A DNA stretch of 64,000 nucleotides from Photobacterium rosenbergii (GTDB lineage: Bacteria > Pseudomonadota > Gammaproteobacteria > Enterobacterales > Vibrionaceae), in contig NZ_PYMB01000017.1 of the NCBI RefSeq assembly GCF_003026455.1, positions 37,904 to 101,903 of the forward strand, in the 5' to 3' direction. Both the position numbers and the translations under genes were made by a program. This document shows, in pieces, positions 44,794 to 54,412 of the stretch. The notes beneath the pieces are model-generated. The model was not told the DNA's origin. It searched no databases and saw only the letters and a list, made by a program, of their open reading frames with translations. How positions within the stretch are numbered: the first letter of the stretch is position 1; every line of letters starts with the position of its first letter.

Positions 44794-44857
44794 CGTTGTT
44801 GCCACTCATTTTTTTAAGCAATGGGAACAACTTAATGAATATCGCGGCGTATTGCTA

Positions 44858-45799
44858 TCACCCTTTGTAAATTTTCGGGTTGAACACATCCCGCAGCCAG
44901 TCACCCAGCAGGTTAATCACCAATACCAAGGCGACCAGTACCAGGCCAGGGAAGGCTGTGATCCACCACGAACCAGAGAAGATATAGTTGAAGCCAATGC
45001 TGATCAGCGAGCCCAGTGACGGCTGGTCAACCGGAAGGCCAAGGCCTAGGAAGGACAGTGCCGCCTCCGACATGATGGCGTTGGCAACCTGTACTGTTGA
45101 GATCACCAAGATTGGCGATAGGCAGTTCGGCAGGATATGGCGGAACATGATCCTCGGGGCTTTGAAACCCATCACCTTGGCCGCTTCAACGTATTCCTTT
45201 TTCTTCTCGGCCAACACCGACGCCCTGACTGTCCGCGCGTACTGGGGCCACTCGGCAATACCGATGATCACCACCAGCATCACCACCGCATACTGGGCAA
45301 ACAGCTCAGAGCCTAGCGCTGTACGGAAAATCGCCGAGACAATAATGGCCACCATCATGGTTGAGAATGACAACTGGACATCGGCAAAGCGCATCAGGAA
45401 GCTATCAACCCGACCACCGAAGTAACCGGCGCTCAAACCAATCACAACACCCAGCACCAGTTGCAGGCCAACCGCCAGCAAACCGATAGTCAACGACAGG
45501 CGCGAACCATATAGGATAGTCGAGAAGATATCCCTCCCTTGGTTATCGGTACCCAGCAGGAAGCGGCTGTCACCCTCCTCCATCCAAGAAGGCGGCAGCT
45601 CGGAGTCCATGATATCTATGGTCGACAGATCATATGGGTTGGTCGGCGCAATCACCGGGGCCATCAGCGCCGAGACGGCAAACACCATAAAGACAGCAAA
45701 GCTGACCATTGCCACTTTGTCGCGGCGGAAGTAATACAGGAAATCTGACTGCTTGAAACGCTCCCAACGGCTTGGGGCAGCGACTGTGGTACTACTCAT
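44858..45799 (-). CDS. Peptide ABC transporter permease, DppC/OppC type
   Basis: The 313-residue inner-membrane protein has an OppC N-terminal domain (SDFLYYFRRDKVAMVSFAVF). The binding-protein-dependent transport domain has the EAA loop EYVEAAKVMGFKAPRIMFRHIL, which contacts the ATPase. LGTDNQGRDIFSTILYGSR is a family marker. It starts three bases after the DppB-type permease and is the last gene of the operon. The substrate class (dipeptide, oligopeptide or other) cannot be decided from permeases alone. Confidence 0.93.
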   Translation of the reverse strand: MSSTTVAAPSRWERFKQSDFLYYFRRDKVAMVSFAVFMVFAVSALMAPVIAPTNPYDLSTIDIMDSELPPSWMEEGDSRFLLGTDNQGRDIFSTILYGSRLSLTIGLLAVGLQLVLGVVIGLSAGYFGGRVDSFLMRFADVQLSFSTMMVAIIVSAIFRTALGSELFAQYAVVMLVVIIGIAEWPQYARTVRASVLAEKKKEYVEAAKVMGFKAPRIMFRHILPNCLSPILVISTVQVANAIMSEAALSFLGLGLPVDQPSLGSLISIGFNYIFSGSWWITAFPGLVLVALVLVINLLGDWLRDVFNPKIYKG

Positions 45800-45802
45800 A
45801 AC

Positions 45803-46780
45803 TTACTCTCCCTTGCCAGTCAGGTTTACAGTCGGGTTTACCAGGCCATACATCAGGTCAACAATGGTGTTAGTGACCACAAAAATCAGGCCGACAAAAA
45901 TAACGTAGGCGGTGATCAGCGGGGTATCGACCCGATTGATCGCCTCAAGGAACAGGAAGCCCATACCCGGCCATTGGAATACGGTCTCGGTCAAAATGGT
46001 ATAGGCAACCATGGTACCGATCTGGACGCCACCGACCGTCAGTACCGGCAGCATGGTATTTTTCAGGGCATGCTGGTAATAGATTTTGTTCATCGCCAGG
46101 CCCTTGGCCTTGGCAAATTTGATGTATTCCGAGCTCAGCACCTCCAGCATCTCGGAGCGTACCAGACGGATAAATAGCGGCAGCATGATTGATGCCAGCG
46201 CGATACACGGCAGCACCAGGTGGCGCAGCCCATCAAGGGTAAAGTAGCCCGAGTCCCAGCCAAGGACATTGGCGGTTTCACCCCGCCCGTAGGATGGCAG
46301 CCAGCCAAGCTCTATCGAGAAGACATACATCAGCATAATTGCGGTCAAGAAGACCGGAATGGAAATACCGATACTACTGAAGGCCATCACCACTTTGGTG
46401 AAAAAGCTATGAGGGTGGATTGCCGAATAAACCCCAAGCGGGATCGACACCACGATAATTATCAGGGTTGCCCCGAACACCAGCTCCAGGGTAGGCACGA
46501 GTTTATCGAGGATCACCTCGGCCGCCGGGCGCTTGAAGAAATAAGATGTACCCAGGTCGCCTTGCAGCGCATCGCCGACAAACCGGCTGTACTTGACGAT
46601 AAACGGATCGTTGAGACCCAGCTCGTCACGAAGTTGTTGACGTTCAGCTTCTGATACCGACTGCCCCACCAGCTCTCGCAGCGGGTCGCCAAGGTTATCC
46701 TGAATGGCAAACGCCACCAGACTGATCACAAACATCACTATCAGTGCCTGAAACAGGCGCTTGACCAGAAACGTAAACAT
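45803..46780 (-). CDS. Peptide ABC transporter permease, DppB/OppB type
   Basis: The 325-residue product has six transmembrane helices and the OppB pattern: an N-terminal FLVKRLFQALIVMFVISLVA helix, LGDPLRELVGQS, and the coupling loop EYIKFAKAKGLAMNKIYYQH. FQWPGMGFLFLEAINRVDTPLI is near the end. Two hairpins separate it from the binding-protein gene, so less permease than binding protein is expected. It pairs with the DppC-type subunit three bases downstream. Confidence 0.94.
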   Translation of the reverse strand: MFTFLVKRLFQALIVMFVISLVAFAIQDNLGDPLRELVGQSVSEAERQQLRDELGLNDPFIVKYSRFVGDALQGDLGTSYFFKRPAAEVILDKLVPTLELVFGATLIIIVVSIPLGVYSAIHPHSFFTKVVMAFSSIGISIPVFLTAIMLMYVFSIELGWLPSYGRGETANVLGWDSGYFTLDGLRHLVLPCIALASIMLPLFIRLVRSEMLEVLSSEYIKFAKAKGLAMNKIYYQHALKNTMLPVLTVGGVQIGTMVAYTILTETVFQWPGMGFLFLEAINRVDTPLITAYVIFVGLIFVVTNTIVDLMYGLVNPTVNLTGKGE

Positions 46781-46803
46781 TCCCTGCCCCTTTTTTCATC
46801 CTT

Positions 46804-46856
46804 AAAAACAGCACCGGCCGATGCCGGTGCTGACAAGCTGCCGGTTACCCGGCAGC
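46804..46856 (-). terminator. Two hairpins between the binding protein and the permeases
   Basis: On the minus strand GCTGCCGG/CCGGCAGC (46837-46856) comes first. A ten-base-pair stem CAGCACCGGC/GCCGGTGCTG (46809-46832) with TTTTTA follows. The pair probably acts as a partial terminator and 3' stabiliser of the binding-protein mRNA. Confidence 0.8.
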
Positions 46857-46866
46857 GGTAGTGCTA

Positions 46867-48423
46867 TTACTCTTCAACAACCAAGTCGCCGAAGTACGGG
46901 AAGTTCATACCGTTAACAATCGAGCCAATCTTGAGGTTGGTTTTCGCAGCCCAAGATGGGTCCTGCCAGTGCAGCGGAACAAACGCGGCATCGTTGTACA
47001 GTAGCTCTTCAACCTTCTTGAGCATCGCGCTGCGCTTCTCTAGGTCGGTTTCTTTGTTGGCATCAACAATCAACTGGTCCACTTCTTTGTTTGAGTAGTG
47101 GCCACAGTTGTACTGGCCTTTACCAGTGCCTTCATCACGGGTCATGGTCAGGAACTCAGTAAAGTTCGCCGAATCCTCTGTGTCCGGGTGCCAGCCAATC
47201 ATCATCATGTCTGCCGCACAGACATCGAACTCAGGCCAGTACTGAGCTTTTGGTAGGGTCTTGAGGTCAACCTTGATACCAATTTTCGCCAGCATCGCTG
47301 CCGCAGCCTGTGAAATCTTGTCATCATTCACATAACGGTTGTTTGGCGACATCATGGTTAGGGTAAAGCCATTTTCGTAGCCCGCTTCTTTCATCAGCTG
47401 CTTGGCTTTTTCAACATCAAAGCGAGGAGCTAGGCTCTCGTCATAACCCGCGTAACCCACTGGGCTCTGCTGGCCTGCAGCCGTTGCTGCACCTTTCATT
47501 ACACGCTTGGCGATACCCTCGTTGTTAATCGCGTAAACGATCGCCTGACGAACACGGACATCCTTCAGTGCTTCGTTGGAGTTCTGGTTCATCTGGAAAG
47601 TGATGATACGGGTACCCGGCATGGTGATCAGTTCGACATCCTTCGAACGCTCAATACGGTTGTAGTCGTTAGGGCCAACCGGAGCAATCATATCGACACC
47701 ACCCGACAGCAGGGCGGCAACACGGGTCGCATCTTCTTTGATAGGGACAAGGGTCAGCTTGTCGACATTACCCTTGGAGTCTTTGTCCCAGTAGTCGGCA
47801 AAGCGTTCAAACTCAACTTTTACCCCTTGTTCACGGGATGACACGATAAATGGACCCGTACCTGAAATGTTGCCGGAAGCAAAAGAGTTACCGTGCTTCA
47901 CCAACTCCGCTTTGTCTTTGCCGTCAGCCGTTTTACCGGTGTAGAACTTGCTGTCCATCGGGAAGATGTAAGTGGCTACGTTCTCTACCAACGGGTAAGT
48001 ACCGTCAGTTTTGATCTCAACCGTGTAGTCATCAACCTTGGTCAAAGACAGTAGTGGCTCGAAGATACCCTTGAAGTCAGGGGATTCTTTCAGGCGGGCA
48101 AACGTCCATACCACATCATCAGCAGTCAGCTCATTGCCAGAATGGAACTTCACACCTTTGCGAAGGTTAAAGCGCATTGTTTCGTTATCAACACGATCCC
48201 AACTCTCTGCAAGACGCGGCTCGAACTCCATATCTTGGGTAAAGCGGATGAGTGGATCAAAAACCATGTGAGATAGCTGCATCGTACCGCCAGACAGTTG
48301 CTCATGCGGATCAAGTGATACTGGATCTGCGTCATAGGCAACTTTGATTTCGGCAGCAGCGGCACTAAAGCTCAGGCCGGCAGCCATTAGGGCAACGGCC
48401 AATTTGGTCTTGATGGTTTTCAT
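46867..48423 (-). CDS. Periplasmic peptide-binding protein, SBP family 5
   Basis: The 518-residue precursor has a signal peptide (LAVALMAAGLSFSAAAAE) and the family 5 extracellular solute-binding fold. Typical parts are VSLDPHEQLSGGTMQLSHMV, TMRFNLRKGVKFHSGNELTADDVVWTF and KDVRVRQAIVYAINNEGIAK. It captures peptides or related solutes for the permeases. AAGGAG lies before ATG 48423. The gene follows the ATPase at 93 bases. Confidence 0.94.
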   Translation of the reverse strand: MKTIKTKLAVALMAAGLSFSAAAAEIKVAYDADPVSLDPHEQLSGGTMQLSHMVFDPLIRFTQDMEFEPRLAESWDRVDNETMRFNLRKGVKFHSGNELTADDVVWTFARLKESPDFKGIFEPLLSLTKVDDYTVEIKTDGTYPLVENVATYIFPMDSKFYTGKTADGKDKAELVKHGNSFASGNISGTGPFIVSSREQGVKVEFERFADYWDKDSKGNVDKLTLVPIKEDATRVAALLSGGVDMIAPVGPNDYNRIERSKDVELITMPGTRIITFQMNQNSNEALKDVRVRQAIVYAINNEGIAKRVMKGAATAAGQQSPVGYAGYDESLAPRFDVEKAKQLMKEAGYENGFTLTMMSPNNRYVNDDKISQAAAAMLAKIGIKVDLKTLPKAQYWPEFDVCAADMMMIGWHPDTEDSANFTEFLTMTRDEGTGKGQYNCGHYSNKEVDQLIVDANKETDLEKRSAMLKKVEELLYNDAAFVPLHWQDPSWAAKTNLKIGSIVNGMNFPYFGDLVVEE

Positions 48424-48516
48424 TGCATAGCTCCTTTATGCGGGGAGGTAACTCCCTTGCTGTTGTGTTTGCTTTTGTTATGTCCGGGTGCCGCTGTTGC
48501 CAGCGGCTTGAATGGA

Positions 48517-50235
48517 TTAAGCTAACTTCAGTCCTTCCTGACTCATACCCTTGAACTCAGGCATCAGCGAGATCAACTGGCGGCTGTATGGATGTTGTGG
48601 CGCCGTAAACAGTTGTTCTGTTGGGGCCACCTCAAGCAAGGTCCCCTTTTGCATCACCCCAATCCGGTCACACATCTGGCGGATCACCGGGAGGTCATGG
48701 CTGATAAACAGCATGGTCAGGTTCAGCTCATCCTGAAGGTCTTTAAGCAGGTTAAGAATTTGCGCCTGTACCGACACATCCAATGCAGAGGTCGGCTCAT
48801 CACAAATCAATAGGCGGGGACGGGTTGCCAGGGCCCTAGCAATTGAGATCCGCTGACGCTGGCCGCCGGAGAACTCATGCGGGTACTTCACACCGGATGC
48901 ACTACCCAAACCGACATGATCGAGCAGATCATTGACGATCTGGCGGGTCTGGCTCTCGCTTTCAGTCAATTTGTGGAAACGGATAGGCTCGGCGATGATA
49001 TCGGCGATCTTCATCCGCGGGTTCATCGAGGTATATGGGTTCTGGAACACCATCTGCATCTGGCGACGCAATGGGCGGCGCTCAGCCTCGTTCTTGAGGG
49101 CAGTCAGATCGACGCCTTCAAAAGTAATTTTGCCGGAGTTAGGCGGATACAAGCCAGTGATCGCCCGGGCAATCGTCGACTTCCCTGAACCTGATTCACC
49201 CACCAAGCCAAACGTCTCACCCTCAAAGATTTCAAAGCTGACATCATTGTTGGCCTGGACATATTCACGGCGGCTTTCGAAGAAAGAGTCCTTGGTGACA
49301 AAGCGCAGATTAACGTTTTCCACCTGTAACAAGGCACCGGTATAGCTTCGCTGGTCTTCACTTTGGCCAAGCCAGTGGTTCTTCACATCCAATTGGCTCA
49401 TTTCCTGAGCTTCTTCGATGTAGCTCACCAGCGGGAAGCGCTTGAGTTTGATATCCGAGCGCGGCACAGCAGAAATCAGGCTCTGGGTGTACGGGTGGTT
49501 AGGACGGCACAAAACCTGCTCGGTATCGCCCATTTCCACCAGGTCACCACGGTACATCACAGCCACCCGGTCAGTGACGTTAGAGACGACACCCATGTCG
49601 TGGGTCACCAGCATACAGCCAACGTTTTTCTTCTGGCACAGCTCACGGATAAGGTTGAGGATTTGGTCCTGGATAGAGACATCCAGTGCCGTCGTCGGCT
49701 CATCGGCAATAATCAGGTCCGGCTCACCAGCCAAGGCAATGGCAATCACGACGCGCTGACGCATACCGCCGGAAAACTGGTGCGGATACTGCTTGATACG
49801 TAACTCGGGCTGCGGGATCCCAACCTGTTCCATCAAATTGATAGCACGCTTGACGGCCTCTTCCTGACTCACCTTGAGGTTAGTCACTATGGTCTCTGTC
49901 AGCTGCTGCTCAACCGTAAACAATGGGTTGAGCGAGGTCATTGGGTCCTGAAAGATAAAACCGATTTTCGACCCACGAACCGAGCGCATCTGCTCCGGTG
50001 TTAGGCCCGAAATCAGCTCACCATCAAGGAAAACATCACCACTCGCCACCCGGCCCGGGGGGCTGAGCAAATCAATCACCGCATTACCCACGGTTGATTT
50101 ACCGGCACCGGACTCACCGACCACGCCGACAATCTCCCCTCGCTCGATCGAAAACGAGAGCGATTTAACTGCCGCATGAACCCCATGTCGTGATGGGTAT
50201 TCGATACGCAGGTTTTTTACTTCCAATAAAGCCAT
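48517..50235 (-). CDS. Fused two-domain peptide ABC transporter ATPase (DppD-DppF type)
   Basis: I place the start at ATG 50235 (MALLEVKNLRIEYP); the frame extends to 50301 without support. The 572-residue protein joins two ATPase domains that are often separate. Each has Walker A (GESGAGKST and GESGSGKST), an ABC signature (SGGMRQR and SGGQRQR) and Walker B (LIIADEPT and LLICDEPT). Each half ends with the oligopeptide/dipeptide C-terminal extension. It is the first gene of the transporter operon, behind a strong promoter. Confidence 0.95.
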   Translation of the reverse strand: MALLEVKNLRIEYPSRHGVHAAVKSLSFSIERGEIVGVVGESGAGKSTVGNAVIDLLSPPGRVASGDVFLDGELISGLTPEQMRSVRGSKIGFIFQDPMTSLNPLFTVEQQLTETIVTNLKVSQEEAVKRAINLMEQVGIPQPELRIKQYPHQFSGGMRQRVVIAIALAGEPDLIIADEPTTALDVSIQDQILNLIRELCQKKNVGCMLVTHDMGVVSNVTDRVAVMYRGDLVEMGDTEQVLCRPNHPYTQSLISAVPRSDIKLKRFPLVSYIEEAQEMSQLDVKNHWLGQSEDQRSYTGALLQVENVNLRFVTKDSFFESRREYVQANNDVSFEIFEGETFGLVGESGSGKSTIARAITGLYPPNSGKITFEGVDLTALKNEAERRPLRRQMQMVFQNPYTSMNPRMKIADIIAEPIRFHKLTESESQTRQIVNDLLDHVGLGSASGVKYPHEFSGGQRQRISIARALATRPRLLICDEPTSALDVSVQAQILNLLKDLQDELNLTMLFISHDLPVIRQMCDRIGVMQKGTLLEVAPTEQLFTAPQHPYSRQLISLMPEFKGMSQEGLKLA

Positions 50236-50310
50236 TACCAGACCCCAACTGCTTGGCAGCGTTCTGCCCTGTCTGAAAAATTGAATCCCTTCTTTCAGCA
50301 TAATTTGCTG

Positions 50311-50338
50311 AATATATGTTCAGAACACAATCTGTCAA
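50311..50338 (-). promoter_or_regulatory. Promoter of the peptide transporter operon
   Basis: TTGACA (50333-50338 read on the minus strand), a 16-base spacer and TATATT (50311-50316). It is 76 bases before the ATPase start. The spacer and -10 overlap a palindrome ctgaacatatattcag that may be an operator. From 50339 to 50769 I see only A/T-rich sequence and a weak inverted repeat at about 50622-50652. Confidence 0.7.
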
Positions 50339-50769
50339 ATATTTCACAAAAAATCAACAACGCATTCGTAAAAACCAGCAAAACGAATAAAAAAAGAATA
50401 AATAATCACATCGCAAGAAAGAAGAGTAAGAAATCAGGAGCAAATGCAGGTAAGACCACCACACATAACACAGACAACTAGCAGTGAAAGCGACTACAAA
50501 TCCAGTTATATGATATAGCTAACACTTTTTGGAATTGCATAAATAATCAAAAAGCCAAAAGTAGCACTTAACAATATAGAAACAAACACCGTACTATTAC
50601 CGTGCAGTGATGTGATATACCGGATTACCTCCGATATTCAGAGGGGTAATCTATTTCAAATTGTTTTTAGCAGCAGATCACACTATTGAAGGGAAAGGGA
50701 TTAGCCCCAAAAGGAGTGGGCTTGTTTATGGATTCTTGAATGGAAAAAGAGACATAACTAGGAGAAACG

Positions 50770-50799
50770 AAAAAAGCCCTAGTCTTTCGACTAGGGCTT
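50770..50799 (-). terminator. Terminator of the tRNA operon
   Basis: agccctagtc and gactagggct pair around TTTC, with six T residues following on the minus strand, eight bases after the last tRNA. Confidence 0.9.
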
Positions 50800-50806
50800 C
50801 TAATGG

Positions 50807-50883
<77 letters not shown>

Positions 50884-50928
50884 ACAATGTTTTAGGCTGA
50901 TGCCAAGGTATCAAGATACCTGAAATAA

Positions 50929-51005
50929 TGGGGTGGCTAACGGGATTCGAACCCGCGACAACCGGAATCACAATCCGGGACTCTACCAACTGAGCTATAG
51001 CCACC
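50929..51005 (-). tRNA. hisR: tRNA-His (anticodon GUG)
   Basis: The 77-base gene begins GGTGGCTATAGCTCAG. It has anticodon GTG in CGGATTGTGATTCCG, the extra 5' G characteristic of tRNA-His, and an encoded CCA. The other copy at 51248-51324 is identical. Confidence 0.97.
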
Positions 51006-51013
51006 GCTGTAAG

Positions 51014-51090
<77 letters not shown>

Positions 51091-51116
51091 ACTTAATTCT
51101 TTTCCTTGGTTTCACT

Positions 51117-51186
51117 CCAAGAGGGTTACCCTCTGGTCCGCTATTCCCAAGAGCCGTGATGCACTATCAAACTAGGCAATTCACCG
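51117..51186 (-). pseudogene. Decayed tRNA-Pro copy
   Basis: The plus strand keeps AGAGGG, CCCTCTGGTCC and CAATTCACCGAC with the same ACTTAATTCT flank as the intact tRNA-Pro. The T arm is deleted, the anticodon arm is scrambled and the D arm has substitutions, so no cloverleaf forms. Confidence 0.75.
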
Positions 51187-51247
51187 ACTTAATTCTGTTG
51201 AGATTTTCACCCCTAGATACTGATATTATAATCAATACCCTAAAATA

Positions 51248-51324
51248 TGGGGTGGCTAACGGGATTCGAACCCGCGACAACCGGAATCACAATCCGGGAC
51301 TCTACCAACTGAGCTATAGCCACC
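51248..51324 (-). tRNA. tRNA-His (anticodon GUG), second copy
   Basis: Sequence identical to the 50929-51005 gene, with anticodon GTG and encoded CCA. The Arg-His-Pro order recalls the E. coli argX-hisR-leuT-proM operon, without leuT. Confidence 0.97.
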
Positions 51325-51357
51325 AATGTTTCTTTGCCAATACGATCCTGTCCGGAA

Positions 51358-51434
<77 letters not shown>

Positions 51435-51455
51435 ATGCCCTATCGGCGGAGGTGA

Positions 51456-51484
51456 ATATTACGGATCGGGACCCCTGTCGTAAA
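51456..51484 (-). promoter_or_regulatory. Promoter of the tRNA operon
   Basis: On the minus strand TTTACG, 17 bases, TAATAT, then sequence rich in C and G (CCTCCGCCGATAGGG) reaching the first tRNA. A GC-rich discriminator would fit stringent control. Confidence 0.55.
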
Positions 51485-51724
51485 GTGTTTTTTTAAGTTT
51501 TTTTCTCGTTCGCTGCAAATATAGGCAAATAACTGTTGATTAGTATCATACAAAAGCAGCCACCTAGTTTATCGCAAGGAAAATAGGGGATATAATCACG
51601 ATGTTTTTACATATTAAACATTTTGTAAATAATCACTGCCTTGTCTCAACAGTTTGACTAACAACAAGCACGAATAAGACTGTGGCAATCGCACATAATG
51701 ATCTGGAAGTGTAAGGTGAGCTCA

Positions 51725-52135
51725 ATGGAATTTTCTCTTCGACAACTTATGGTAGCGGCCGTTGCTGCCCTGGCATTTACCGGTACTGCAGTCGCAGCCG
51801 ATATGTCAGATGAAGCTATCGCAGAACGTATCAAACCGATAGGCTCCGTTTACCTTGAGGGCGATGCCCCAGCTGGCCCAGCGGTTGCTGCCGGCCCGCG
51901 TAGCGGTGATGCCGTATACGGTACCTTCTGTGCAGCCTGTCATGGAACAGGAGTTATGGGAGCACCTAAGATTGGTGATTCAGCAGACTGGAGCGAACGT
52001 ATCGCCAAGGGCAATGATGTGCTGGCCGACCACGCTATCAACGGCTTCAATGCCATGCCGGCAAAAGGCTCTTGTATGGACTGTAGCGATGACGAAATTA
52101 TTGCCGCTATCGACCATATGATTGCCGGCCTGTAA
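51725..52135 (+). CDS. Cytochrome c5 family protein, periplasmic
   Basis: The start is ATG 51725, with AAGGTGAG upstream. The 136-residue product has a signal peptide ending AVAA, one haem site FCAACHGTG and Met ligand candidates in NAMPAKGSCMDCSDDEI. The extra Cys pair in that last segment is a cytochrome c5 hallmark. It is a small electron carrier, probably serving terminal oxidases. It converges with rep, a pairing I recall from Vibrio. Confidence 0.92.
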   Translation: MEFSLRQLMVAAVAALAFTGTAVAADMSDEAIAERIKPIGSVYLEGDAPAGPAVAAGPRSGDAVYGTFCAACHGTGVMGAPKIGDSADWSERIAKGNDVLADHAINGFNAMPAKGSCMDCSDDEIIAAIDHMIAGL

Positions 52136-52148
52136 TTCCCCCCTACAA

Positions 52149-52184
52149 CAAAAAAGCGAGCGCCTTTCGGCCCTCGCTTTTTTA
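52149..52184. terminator. Bidirectional terminator between cytochrome c5 and rep
   Basis: aagcgag and ctcgctt form the stem, with A6 before and T6 after. Confidence 0.85.
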
Positions 52185-52210
52185 TTGTCCTTAAACCGGC
52201 AATCTCGGCG

Positions 52211-54226
52211 CTATTTCTTGAACATCGCCCGGATATTGGCAATGTGGGCTTGCCCCTTTTGCATACGCTGCTCCTGGGTTATCGGCTTCTTGTCTGCTTC
52301 CCACTCCAGGTCATCCTGCGGCAACTCGAACAAGAACCGACTCGGCTCAGGTTTAATTAGCTCACCAAATTGCCTACGCTCCTTACACAAGGTAAAGGTC
52401 AGCTCTTTCTGGGCCCGGGTGATACCTACATATGCCAAGCGGCGCTCTTCCTCGACATTATCCTCATCAACACTGGTTTGATGGGGCAATATGCCCTCTT
52501 CGGTACCCACCAGATAGACATATGGGAACTCTAGGCCCTTAGAGGCATGCAATGTCATCAGCTGAACCTGATCGGCATCATCATCATCTTCGCCACGCTC
52601 CATCATATCGCGCAGGGTCAAACGCTGGACAACTTCCTTGAGCGTCTTCTCTTCCTGATCGTAGTTATCCCCTTCAAGGTCGGCCGTTATCCAACTATAC
52701 AAGTCCGAAACGTTCTTCATCCGCATTTCGGCAGCTTTAGGACTCGCCGAGGTCTCATACAGCCAGTCCTCATAGTTGATATCACGCACCAACTGGCGCA
52801 CAGCAGCCACTGTATCGCCACGCTCGGCATTATCAGACAACTCAACGACCCAACGGGTAAAGCGCTGAAGGGACTCCAAGCCACGCCCAGACAGGTGCTG
52901 CTCTAGCCCCATCTCAAAACTGGCAGCAAAAAGGCTCTTACCACGCATGTTGGCGTAGGTGCCGAGCTTCTCCAGTGTCACCGGGCCAATCTCACGGCGC
53001 GGGGTATTAACAATACGCAGGAAGGCATTGTCATCATCTAGGTTGGTCAACAAGCGCAGGTAAGCCATGATGTCCTTGATCTCGGCGCGCGAGAAGAATG
53101 ACGTGCCCCCGGAAATCTTATAAGGGATCCGGTTTTGCATCAGCGCCTTTTCAAATAACCGTGATTGGTGGTTACCCCGGTAGAGGATGGAGTAGTCCTT
53201 ATACTGGGTATTGTTGAGGAAGCGATGGGCAATCAATTCCCCTACCACTTTCTCCGCTTCGTGTTCTTCATTCTTGGCAGTGATCACCTTGAGCATCTCG
53301 CCATCGGGGATCTCAGAGAACAGCGTTTTTTCGAACACGTGCGGGTTATTGGCAATCAAAATGTTGGCGGTACGCAGGATACGACTGGTTGAGCGGTAGT
53401 TCTGCTCCAGCTTAATGACTTTAAGCGATGGGAAATCTTTGTTGAGCAGCACCAAGTTTTCCGGCTGGGCTCCCCGCCATGAATATATCGACTGGTCATC
53501 ATCGCCAACCACGGTAAAGCGGGCACGCTCCCCCACCAGCAACTTAACAAAGATATACTGGCTGGTATTGGTATCCTGATATTCATCCACCAGCAGGTAA
53601 CGGATCTTATTCTGCCAGCGCTGGCGCACCTCCTGGTTATCACGCAGCAGCAGTACCGGCATCAAAATCAGGTCATCAAAGTCGAGCGCGTTGTACGCTT
53701 TCATCTGGCGCTGGTACATCTCATAGCAATAAGCAAACATCTGGTCGCGCTCGCTAGAGGCGCGGGCCTTGGCTTCTGCCGGCGACAGCATGTCATTCTT
53801 CCAGTTGGAGATGGTCGACAATAGTTGCTTCAGCAGATCCTTATCGCCGTCGATCTGCTTTTCGGTCAACTCCTTGAGCAAGGCCATCTGATCTTGATCA
53901 TCGAACAAGGAGAAGCTTGCTTTGAGCCCCAGCGCCTTGTATTCGCGACGGATAATATTCAGCCCAAGAGTATGGAAGGTCGAGACCATCAATCCCTTGG
54001 CTTCCTGTTTGCCCAGCGTCTGGCCAACCCGCTCTTTCATCTCCCGGGCAGCCTTGTTAGTAAAGGTCAAGGCCGCGATGTTACGGGCTTTGTAGTCACA
54101 CTGCTGAACCAGGTAGGCAATCTTGTTGGTGATCACCCGGGTCTTGCCCGAGCCTGCGCCGGCAAGGACCAAACACGGTCCGGCGACGTATTTTACCGCT
54201 TCGTTTTGCCTTGGGTTCAGTTTCAT
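52211..54226 (-). CDS. rep: ATP-dependent DNA helicase Rep
   Basis: A superfamily 1 3'-5' helicase that clears proteins ahead of the replication fork. ATG 54226 (AGGA upstream) gives 671 residues starting MKLNPRQNEAVKYVAGPCLV, as in E. coli Rep (673). The frame extends to 54307 without support. Motifs: AGAGSGKTRVITNKIAYLV, DEYQDTNTSQYIF, VGDDDQSIYSWRGA, LRIVNTPRREIG, HASKGLEFPYVYLVG, RRLAYVGITRAQKEL. It is a paralogue of uvrD in this window. Confidence 0.97.
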   Translation of the reverse strand: MKLNPRQNEAVKYVAGPCLVLAGAGSGKTRVITNKIAYLVQQCDYKARNIAALTFTNKAAREMKERVGQTLGKQEAKGLMVSTFHTLGLNIIRREYKALGLKASFSLFDDQDQMALLKELTEKQIDGDKDLLKQLLSTISNWKNDMLSPAEAKARASSERDQMFAYCYEMYQRQMKAYNALDFDDLILMPVLLLRDNQEVRQRWQNKIRYLLVDEYQDTNTSQYIFVKLLVGERARFTVVGDDDQSIYSWRGAQPENLVLLNKDFPSLKVIKLEQNYRSTSRILRTANILIANNPHVFEKTLFSEIPDGEMLKVITAKNEEHEAEKVVGELIAHRFLNNTQYKDYSILYRGNHQSRLFEKALMQNRIPYKISGGTSFFSRAEIKDIMAYLRLLTNLDDDNAFLRIVNTPRREIGPVTLEKLGTYANMRGKSLFAASFEMGLEQHLSGRGLESLQRFTRWVVELSDNAERGDTVAAVRQLVRDINYEDWLYETSASPKAAEMRMKNVSDLYSWITADLEGDNYDQEEKTLKEVVQRLTLRDMMERGEDDDDADQVQLMTLHASKGLEFPYVYLVGTEEGILPHQTSVDEDNVEEERRLAYVGITRAQKELTFTLCKERRQFGELIKPEPSRFLFELPQDDLEWEADKKPITQEQRMQKGQAHIANIRAMFKK

Positions 54227-54364
54227 TGACTTATCCTGTGTTGATCTTCGGGTCAGCAGGCGCATTGTAGCGGGTTCACCGGCATTGTCTATTCGACTCC
54301 CTATCACGCCTGCTTATCCCGACGATATAAAAAATTGCTTGCACATATAATCAGGCACCATAGA

Positions 54365-54390
54365 ATGATGAATGAACATTCATTCACCAT
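54365..54390. promoter_or_regulatory. 26-bp palindromic operator upstream of the TetR gene
   Basis: atgatgaatgaa and ttcattcaccat are inverted arms with one mismatch around CA. It lies 23 bases before the TetR start, a classic place for autoregulation. It may also cover the whole efflux operon. Confidence 0.75.
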
Positions 54391-54412
54391 CTTTATTTAC
54401 AACTGCCTTTTT

